This document shows positions 6,183 to 10,968 of a stretch of 10,968 bases of DNA, one piece after another. Position 1 is the first letter of the stretch. Every line of letters begins with the position of its first letter. The position numbers and the translations under genes were made by a program. The stretch is from Anaerolineae bacterium. GTDB taxonomy: Bacteria > Chloroflexota > Anaerolineae > B4-G1 > SLSP01. Below the pieces are notes generated by a model. That model was not told where the DNA came from. It did not search any database and saw only the letters and a program-made list of their open reading frames with translations. The stretch is taken from contig JAFGNI010000298.1 in NCBI GenBank assembly GCA_016927095.1, positions 1 through 10,968 of the forward strand, read 5' to 3'.

Positions 6183-6224
6183 AACGTTGAAACGTTGAAA
6201 CGTTGAAACATTGAAACATTGAAA
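6153..6224. repeat. Octamer tandem repeat CGTTGAAA/CATTGAAA overlapping the peptidase stop codon
   Basis: One degenerate unit (CGTTGGAG, 6153-6160) is followed by six perfect CGTTGAAA units (6161-6208) and two CATTGAAA units (6209-6224). The peptidase stop (TGA, 6180-6182) lies in the third perfect unit. Because 8 is not a multiple of 3, the array is read in all frames within 24 nt, and every frame meets TGA within seven codons, so gain or loss of units cannot extend the protein. Each junction contains the palindrome AACGTT. The uniformity points to recent slippage expansion. Confidence 0.95.
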
Positions 6225-6246
6225 CGTGACGACGTTCGCGCAGGAG

Positions 6247-6255
6247 AGGAGGTGA
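6247..6255 (+). promoter_or_regulatory. Ribosome binding site selecting ATG 6258
   Basis: AGGAGGTGA is a near-perfect anti-16S complement 2-5 nt before the ATG at 6258. It rules out the upstream in-frame TTG at 6219, which lies in the octamer repeat. Confidence 0.85.
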
Positions 6256-6257
6256 GC

Positions 6258-7169
6258 ATGGATATCAACCTGATGATTGAGGCGCAGGCAGGCGTCTACT
6301 GGCCGGAATGGGAGCTCCTGGCGCGGGCGGCAGAGGATCTGGGTTTCGATGGGCTCTACCGGTCAGATCACTTCGCCCACGGCTCTCCACCTAAGGAGGC
6401 CGCACTGGAGCTGTGGACATCGTTGACCTATCTGGCCCTCAGGACGGAACGTGTTTGTTTTGGGTCCTTGGTGTCTCCCGCTGCCTTCCGCCACCCGGCT
6501 GTTACGGCTTGGTGTGCACTGCAGGTCGATGATCTTTCCGGGGGGCGGCTGAGATTGGGACTCGGTGCCGGGTGGAACGTGGAGGAGCACCAGCGGTTCG
6601 GTCTCCCGTTGTTGGAGATCGGCCCTCGTTTCGACCGGTTTGAGGAGTATTTGCAGATTGTCATGCGCTTGTTTCGGGAGCGAGAGCTGGTCACCTTTGA
6701 CGGCGACCACTACCAGCTGGATCGCGCTATGCTGATGCCGCGACCGGAGCGCCCGGGCGGACCGCCGATCACTGTGGGTGGCAACGGTCCACAGAAGACC
6801 CTGCCGCTGGCGGCGCGGTACGCGGACGAGTGGAACGCGGTCTGGTGCACGCGCGAGCGATGGACGAAGCTCAACGCAAGGCTGGAAGGGCTGCTGGCGG
6901 CCGAGGGGCGGGCATCAGAGGAGCTGCGCCGCACGATGATGACCGGTATCTTCTACGGGCGGACCGACGCCGAATTGCGGGATGTTCTGGGACGGCAAGG
7001 CGAGGCTGCCGAGGCGTTGCGGGGTCGGGGCGCGCTGGTGGGCACATCGGGGATGGTGCGTGACCAGTTGGGAGAGCTTGCCGATATGGGACTGGATGGT
7101 GTGATGCTCCAGTGGCTGGACATCCACGACTTCGACCGGTTGGAGGCATTGGCGGCAGCGGTGGTGTAG
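6258..7169 (+). CDS. LLM class flavin/F420-dependent oxidoreductase
   Basis: A 303-residue luciferase-like monooxygenase-fold (TIM barrel) protein. Typical blocks are LARAAEDLGFDGLYRSDHF (21-39), LALRTERVCFGSLVSP (59-74), FRHPAVTA (77-84), the signature GRLRLGLGAGWNVEEH (96-111), RFDRFEEYLQIVMRLF (124-139), PRPERPGGPPITVGGNG (161-177) and a C-terminal LADMGLDGVMLQW (274-286). The family uses FMN or F420 for hydride-transfer or monooxygenase reactions in the cytoplasm. The form without a partner subunit and the overall pattern fit the F420-type group found widely in Actinobacteria and Chloroflexota, but the cofactor and substrate cannot be settled from the sequence. The full length agrees with the family. 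It lies 75 nt after the C39-like peptidase with only the repeat between, so it may be read from that promoter. It converges on the glycyl radical enzyme gene. Confidence 0.92.
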   Translation: MDINLMIEAQAGVYWPEWELLARAAEDLGFDGLYRSDHFAHGSPPKEAALELWTSLTYLALRTERVCFGSLVSPAAFRHPAVTAWCALQVDDLSGGRLRLGLGAGWNVEEHQRFGLPLLEIGPRFDRFEEYLQIVMRLFRERELVTFDGDHYQLDRAMLMPRPERPGGPPITVGGNGPQKTLPLAARYADEWNAVWCTRERWTKLNARLEGLLAAEGRASEELRRTMMTGIFYGRTDAELRDVLGRQGEAAEALRGRGALVGTSGMVRDQLGELADMGLDGVMLQWLDIHDFDRLEALAAAVV

Positions 7170-7193
7170 TCGGTGCCTCGGCTACTAGAGATA

Positions 7194-7225
7194 GGCGGCA
7201 GTTGCCGATATGGTCTGTTGTCGCC
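7194..7225. terminator. Weak inverted repeat between the convergent genes
   Basis: GGCGGCA (7194-7200) can pair with TGTCGCC (7219-7225), including one G-U pair, across an 18-nt loop. It lies in the 156-nt gap between two convergent genes, where a bidirectional terminator is expected, but the stem is short and no T-run is present. The rest of the gap shows nothing I can name. Confidence 0.25.
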
Positions 7226-7325
7226 CATGTTTCGCGTAGTAACGACGCTTGGATGTAACCAAGCTACCCGCTCCCGAGCAGACTTGGCTGCCACCGCCCG
7301 GGCAAGCCCTTTGAGCAGCACTCGA

Positions 7326-9620
7326 TCAGCTTGTCAGGCGCTGGGCCGTGCGTGCGATGATCTCGTCCTTCTCACGGTCCGAGAGATCGACAAAGCGAGC
7401 GCTGTAGCCCGCGACCTTAACCATCAGGTTGGGCCAGCGTTCGGGATGGGCCCGGGCGTCGAGAAGGGTTTCGGTGTCGACCATGCTAATCTGCATCTGC
7501 ATCACGCCGAGATCGACGAACCCCTTGAGGAAGCCGGCGAAGAGCTCACGACCCTCTGGTGTGTCAAAGGGGGCGGGATCGAAGCGCAGGTCCAGGGCGC
7601 AGCCGTCGGGGAACTGGGTGAAGTCAATAGTGCTGAGCGACTGTAGCACAGCCGTTGGGCCGCTGTGATCGGTGCCCCACGAGGGATTGAGGTTGCGGGT
7701 GTGGGAGGTGCCGGCGCGACGCCCATCGGCGGACGCGCCGACAACGCTGCCCAAGTGATGATTAGCGATGAAGGAGTAAAGCGCGGCCTGCCAACGGCCC
7801 CCGCGGGCGTTGCGGCGCGGCGCGAGCTCGGCGTAGATGAGGTCGCTCACCCAGCGAGCGAGGGCGTCGACCCGGGCGTCGCCGTTGCCCCACTTCGGGG
7901 CCGCCAGAAGCTTCTGGCGCAGCGGTTCGGCATCTTTGAAGTCGGCCTGAAGCGCGGCCATCAGCTCGGCCAACGTCATCGAGCTTCTGTCGAAGACATA
8001 GTGGCGAATGGCCGCAAGGCTGTTGACGACGTTGGGCAGCCCCGCGACGATACAGCCGGTGAGGTTGTAGCGGGCCCCACCAGCGCACACGTCCTGACCC
8101 CGGGCGATGCAGTCGTCGATGAAGACGGACATCAGCGGGTAGCGGCGATACTGGCTGTGAGCGGCATCCGCGCGGTTGACCATGGTCACGAGCCGATCGA
8201 TGACGAAGCTGAGCTGGCGGCGAAAGGCATCTTGGACTGCCTCGAAGGTGGTGAATCCCCCGCCCGGCGTGGTCGCGAGTCCCAACGGTGTGTCCGTGGT
8301 CTGCGACCGCCCGTTGTTGAGCGTGAGCTCCAGGACGTAGGGCAGGTTAAGGTAGGTTCCGTTGGGGTGGAATGCCTCCCGGCCCGGGATCGTGTTCTCG
8401 TAGCAGCACGAGCAGATATAGTCGCGGGCATCGCCCAAGGCGCGTCCGTGGCGGAGAAAGGCGGGAATCAGCACCTCGTCGTTGACGATAGCGAACCCCA
8501 GACCGCCTGCCACGTACGCACTGGAAGCCTGCCAATACCGCTCTGGGGCGCCGCGGTGGAGGCGCAGCGAGATGTAGGGCGTCGGCATCGCAATGCGCAG
8601 CGACGCCTCCATCACCAGCTCGGTCAGCTCGTTGGCGGCGTCCAAGCCCGTGGGGGTCACGCCGCCGAGGCTCGCCTGGCTTCCAGGCGTGTAGACCTGG
8701 TGGTTGGTATAGTAATCGACGTGGCGGAAGCAGAGCAGGAATCGCTCCATCCAGGCGAGTGCTTCAGCGCGCGTCAGGACCCCAGACGCGGTATCACGCT
8801 GGTAATAGGGGTAGAGGAACTGGTCGAGGCGCCCAAGGCCCAGGCCGCCGCCGGGCATGCAGCCGCCCATCTCCAGCGTCACCAGTATGTAGGCGATCCA
8901 GTAGGCCTGCAGGGCCTCGACGAAGGTCCGCGCGGGCTGGGCCGGGACGCGGTCGAGAAGGCGGGCGGCGAAGCGGAGCTCGTTGGCCCACTCGGCGTCA
9001 TCAATCTCCCCGGCAAGCGCCAGGGCCGCCTCTCGATAGCGGCGGGTGTAGGCCAACACCGCGTCGCAGGAGAGCAGGGCCGCCTCGTACCAGCGGTGGC
9101 GGTCTAGATCATCAGGTTGTGCGACCTGCAGGTTGGCCTTCGCCTCAACGGCACGTGCGTGCAGGCCGTCGATGCCCTGGCCTATAGCGAACTCGAGGCC
9201 TGGCGTGATGTGCCCCTCGAAGCACGGCCCGTAGAAGACGCTGGCCCTGAGCAGCCTTTCGGTGTGGGCATCGGGTGCGTGCGAGCGTATCCGTCCGTAG
9301 CGATCGGACCTTAGCGCATCGTACATCAGGTTGAAGAAGAAGGGATCCTCGCCGCCCAACAGACCGGTGTCTTTCTCTAGTGTGATAGGCGCGTGTTGTA
9401 CCACATGCCAGAGCGCGCGAGCGCGGGCCAGTGCGGGATGTACCTCTTCACAGTCGAGATAGATCCGTCTCGTCGCATCGGCTAATGCGACGTACGCTGG
9501 GGGTGTGCTACGGGTCTCGTAGCCCATCCTGAAGCGATGCTCGCGCAGTCGGGTGGTGCTGGGCGTGCTGCACCGGGGGCCGGAGCCGGTGGGTTGGAAG
9601 TAGACGGCTTGATGGGTCAC
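7326..9620 (-). CDS. Glycyl radical enzyme (PFL-like lyase/dehydratase family), unusual active-site motif
   Basis: A 764-residue member of the pyruvate formate-lyase/glycyl radical family, a cytoplasmic oxygen-sensitive enzyme that uses a backbone glycyl radical to form a Cys thiyl radical on its substrate. The PFL domain shows GLGRLDQFLYPYYQRD (261-276). The thiyl-radical loop is at 400-414: ICSCCYENTIPGR, with Cys406 and Glu408 in the places of the Cys and general-base Glu of the GCVEP motif of dehydratase/C-N or C-S lyase members. The C-terminal glycyl radical domain ends with MVKVAGYSARF (Gly738) and DEIIARTAQ. Glu two residues after Cys argues for an eliminase and against true pyruvate formate-lyase. 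Departures are Cys-Cys-Tyr-Glu-Asn for Gly-Cys-Val-Glu-Pro and Lys735 for the usual Arg. The gene starts at GTG. It follows the enolase-superfamily gene on the same strand after a 119-nt gap. No activase gene is in the window. The substrate is unknown; a diol, polyol or sugar-derived compound is plausible from the neighbour. Confidence 0.9.
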   Translation of the reverse strand: MTHQAVYFQPTGSGPRCSTPSTTRLREHRFRMGYETRSTPPAYVALADATRRIYLDCEEVHPALARARALWHVVQHAPITLEKDTGLLGGEDPFFFNLMYDALRSDRYGRIRSHAPDAHTERLLRASVFYGPCFEGHITPGLEFAIGQGIDGLHARAVEAKANLQVAQPDDLDRHRWYEAALLSCDAVLAYTRRYREAALALAGEIDDAEWANELRFAARLLDRVPAQPARTFVEALQAYWIAYILVTLEMGGCMPGGGLGLGRLDQFLYPYYQRDTASGVLTRAEALAWMERFLLCFRHVDYYTNHQVYTPGSQASLGGVTPTGLDAANELTELVMEASLRIAMPTPYISLRLHRGAPERYWQASSAYVAGGLGFAIVNDEVLIPAFLRHGRALGDARDYICSCCYENTIPGREAFHPNGTYLNLPYVLELTLNNGRSQTTDTPLGLATTPGGGFTTFEAVQDAFRRQLSFVIDRLVTMVNRADAAHSQYRRYPLMSVFIDDCIARGQDVCAGGARYNLTGCIVAGLPNVVNSLAAIRHYVFDRSSMTLAELMAALQADFKDAEPLRQKLLAAPKWGNGDARVDALARWVSDLIYAELAPRRNARGGRWQAALYSFIANHHLGSVVGASADGRRAGTSHTRNLNPSWGTDHSGPTAVLQSLSTIDFTQFPDGCALDLRFDPAPFDTPEGRELFAGFLKGFVDLGVMQMQISMVDTETLLDARAHPERWPNLMVKVAGYSARFVDLSDREKDEIIARTAQRLTS

Positions 9621-9624
9621 TATT

Positions 9625-9629
9625 CCTCC
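9625..9629 (-). promoter_or_regulatory. Ribosome binding site selecting the GTG start of the glycyl radical enzyme
   Basis: Read on the - strand, GGAGG lies 4 nt before the GTG at 9620-9618 (GGAGGAATAGTG). This supports the GTG start over the internal ATG about 31 codons later (MGYETRS), which has no such site. Confidence 0.75.
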
Positions 9630-9646
9630 GATCTCGGTTGGGGGGA

Positions 9647-9667
9647 AAGTCAGAAGTCACGAGTCAC
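9647..9667. repeat. Heptamer tandem repeat (AAGTCAC-like, three copies)
   Basis: AAGTCAG (9647-9653), AAGTCAC (9654-9660) and GAGTCAC (9661-9667) are three adjacent 7-bp units in the 119-nt gap upstream of the glycyl radical enzyme gene. They would be in its leader or promoter region. This is a second heptanucleotide run in the window. Confidence 0.6.
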
Positions 9668-9739
9668 CATTCCCCACTGGCTGTGGATATCCCTATTCGC
9701 GCCGATCCCTTTCTGTTATGAAGGCAACGGGCCTAAGCG

Positions 9740-10894
9740 CTATTCAGCAACGACTGTGAAGCCGTTTGTCTCAATAGCTCTCGCGTAGTGATCATGGTCG
9801 AGTTCCAGACCGAAGCCAGGAAGGTTGGGGATGTGGACATAGCCGTCGCGGATTGCGTAGCCTGAGGCGTCCAGGCCGGCAACCGAGGCCTCGTCCCACT
9901 CAGCCATCTCGAAGGTGGTGAGGGCTGGGGCGAGATGGCAGACGGCGTAGTTGCCGAACGGGTCGCCGTAGTTGTGGGGAGCGGCGCCAGCGTGGCATCC
10001 GTCGCGCTCCGCCCACAGAGCAAGGGTTGAGCCGAGCTCGAGCCAACGGGTGAGGCCCGGGTTATGGCAGTCGTACTGCAGCACATCGACGAGGCCATCC
10101 TGCACCCAGGGCAGCAGCCGCGGCGAGGCGTCGCCCTCGCCGTCGGCGACTAGAATAGCGAGATCCTCATCCTCCAGCCACCGCTTCAGGTGGCGGTAGA
10201 GGACAGCATCCTCGTGAAAGGGTTCTTCGATCCAGTAAAGACCGGCCCCGGCGGTGGCGGTCAGGACCTCTTTTGTGAGGTTGAGATTGTAGCCGTTGTT
10301 GGCATCGATCATCAGCAGGGCATCAGGGCCGACGGCTGCGCGCACGGCGTTGATGATGGCGACGTCCCGGGCGGTGCCCTCGGTCAGTGGCAGGTGCATG
10401 GCGCCGCGACCCACCTTGATCTTGAAGTTTCGGTGACCACGCCCATGACCCTCGGCAGCCTCGCCGGCGATCAAATCCGCCGCGGCTGCAGTCTCAGCTA
10501 GATGGAGGTCGTCGAAGTAGAGCGAAGTGTCGTAGCAGGGCACGCGCAGAGACGGCGGGGCCTCGGGGTTCAGGAGCCGGTAGACCGGCCTCCCGGCGAG
10601 CCGCGCCGCGAGGTCCAGGACAGGATACTCCAGAGCACGAAGCGGCTCCTTAACACGGAACGTGGGCGTGAGCGCGTCTTCCAGGACGAAACCCACCAGG
10701 TTCCGCGCATCCTCCTCACTAAGCCAGGCCCAGCCAAAGCCGGTCGCACCATCTGACGTCGTGAGCCGGGCCAGGGCGGGCGCCACACGCTGGCCATGCT
10801 CGCCGAGGCGGGCGTTACACCCAGCCCGTCGAGGGCGTTCGCCCTCCAGACGGGCCCAATCGATGCGGATGATCCGGTGATTGCTTAGGTCCAT
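9740..10894 (-). CDS. Enolase-superfamily enzyme, mandelate racemase/muconate lactonizing group
   Basis: A 384-residue protein with the two-domain plan of this superfamily: an N-terminal capping region (with LRALEYPVLDLAARLAGRPV, 85-104) and a beta-barrel carrying the active site. Visible residues are Lys158 and Lys160 (FKIKVG), metal ligands Asp197 (IDANNG), Glu223 (WIEEP) and Glu253 (ADGEGD), then Asp275 (LQYDCHN) and His307 (APHNYGDPFGNY), matching the Lys-x-Lys plus Asp-His set of the mandelate racemase subgroup. These enzymes take an alpha-proton from a carboxylate, leading to racemisation or, most often, dehydration of acid sugars. The exact substrate is not readable. An ATG 19 codons upstream (10951) would lie inside the predicted -35 box, so ATG 10894 is chosen; a GGAG lies 8 nt before it. 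It is the first gene of a likely two-gene unit with the glycyl radical enzyme, suggesting joint catabolism of a sugar-derived compound. Confidence 0.9.
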   Translation of the reverse strand: MDLSNHRIIRIDWARLEGERPRRAGCNARLGEHGQRVAPALARLTTSDGATGFGWAWLSEEDARNLVGFVLEDALTPTFRVKEPLRALEYPVLDLAARLAGRPVYRLLNPEAPPSLRVPCYDTSLYFDDLHLAETAAAADLIAGEAAEGHGRGHRNFKIKVGRGAMHLPLTEGTARDVAIINAVRAAVGPDALLMIDANNGYNLNLTKEVLTATAGAGLYWIEEPFHEDAVLYRHLKRWLEDEDLAILVADGEGDASPRLLPWVQDGLVDVLQYDCHNPGLTRWLELGSTLALWAERDGCHAGAAPHNYGDPFGNYAVCHLAPALTTFEMAEWDEASVAGLDASGYAIRDGYVHIPNLPGFGLELDHDHYARAIETNGFTVVAE

Positions 10895-10923
10895 AGGCTT
10901 GCTCCAAGTTGTTGATGGGCGTG

Positions 10924-10951
10924 ACTGTAGCGCGGATTGGGGCGTTGGCAA
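10924..10951 (-). promoter_or_regulatory. Candidate promoter of the enolase-superfamily/glycyl radical enzyme unit
   Basis: On the - strand, TTGCCA (10951-10946) is followed after 16 bp by TACAGT (10929-10924), matching the sigma70 consensus at 5/6 and 4/6 positions. Transcription would begin near 10917, about 23 nt before ATG 10894. I see no promoter of similar quality in the gap before the glycyl radical enzyme gene, which favours cotranscription. Confidence 0.4.
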
Positions 10952-10968
10952 CTGGGAGGGGTAAGGGA

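Noticed and set aside
6219..6221. TTG in the octamer repeat as start of the LLM oxidoreductase
   Set aside because: The near-perfect AGGAGGTGA at 6247-6255 places the start at ATG 6258, where family homology also begins.
6153..6224. CRISPR array
   Set aside because: The units are 8 bp and directly adjacent, with no spacers; CRISPR repeats are about 24-40 bp and separated by unique spacers.
7665..9107. A 480-codon open frame on the + strand opposite the glycyl radical enzyme gene
   Set aside because: It lies wholly antisense to a gene with clear family motifs, has no ribosome binding site, and its translation is Gly/Ala/Arg/Val-rich without recognisable domains; it is a GC-rich shadow frame.
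7326..9620. Naming the glycyl radical enzyme as pyruvate formate-lyase (pflB)
   Set aside because: The Cys-x-Glu site is that of the eliminase/dehydratase branch, and pyruvate formate-lyase has Cys-Cys without this Glu; a specific symbol would be unsupported.
10949..10951. ATG at 10951 (- strand) as start of the enolase-superfamily protein
   Set aside because: It overlaps the candidate -35 box and adds 19 residues (Pro/Ser/Thr-rich) unlike the family; ATG 10894 has a GGAG site and fits the usual N-terminus.

Overview
The window looks like chromosomal DNA of a GC-rich free-living bacterium. The gene mix (PPK2, a luciferase-like oxidoreductase of the F420/FMN type, a C39-like protease, a large PAS/HATPase hybrid kinase, a glycyl radical enzyme) and the short tandem 7-8 bp repeats between genes recall Chloroflexota. 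That placement is an impression from style, not a proof. Start codons are ATG or GTG with strong GGAGG-type ribosome binding sites. There is no sign of phage, insertion sequence, CRISPR array, tRNA or rRNA. The glycyl radical enzyme implies that at least part of the organism's life is anaerobic.

Layout. The left part (1-7169) is all on the + strand: the 3' end of a phosphotransferase-fold gene (1-288); a 1054-residue membrane-anchored hybrid histidine kinase with a degenerate receiver domain (423-3587); a polyphosphate kinase 2 gene (3766-4716) with its own sigma70-like promoter; a 36-bp hairpin; an unrecognised 118-residue protein (4905-5261) whose promoter carries a TTGTCG/CGACAA palindrome; a gene-free stretch with two related hairpins (5262-5573); a C39-like cysteine peptidase (5574-6182) whose last codons and stop lie inside an octamer tandem repeat; and an LLM-class oxidoreductase (6258-7169). 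The right part (7326-10894) is on the - strand and meets the left part convergently at about 7170-7325. It is read as enolase-superfamily enzyme (9740-10894) followed by glycyl radical enzyme (7326-9620).

How the genes fit together. The left-hand genes look like separately promoted housekeeping or stress genes, not one pathway; only the peptidase and oxidoreductase, 75 nt apart, are plausibly cotranscribed. The right-hand pair looks like a small catabolic unit: a mandelate-racemase-type acid-sugar enzyme with a full metal and Lys/His catalytic set, and a glycyl radical lyase/dehydratase with a Cys-x-Glu site. No radical-SAM activase, which the glycyl radical enzyme must have, is in the window. 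The most novel-looking item is this pair: the glycyl radical enzyme has an unusual CCYEN active-site motif and a KVAGY radical motif, so it may be an uncharacterised specificity.
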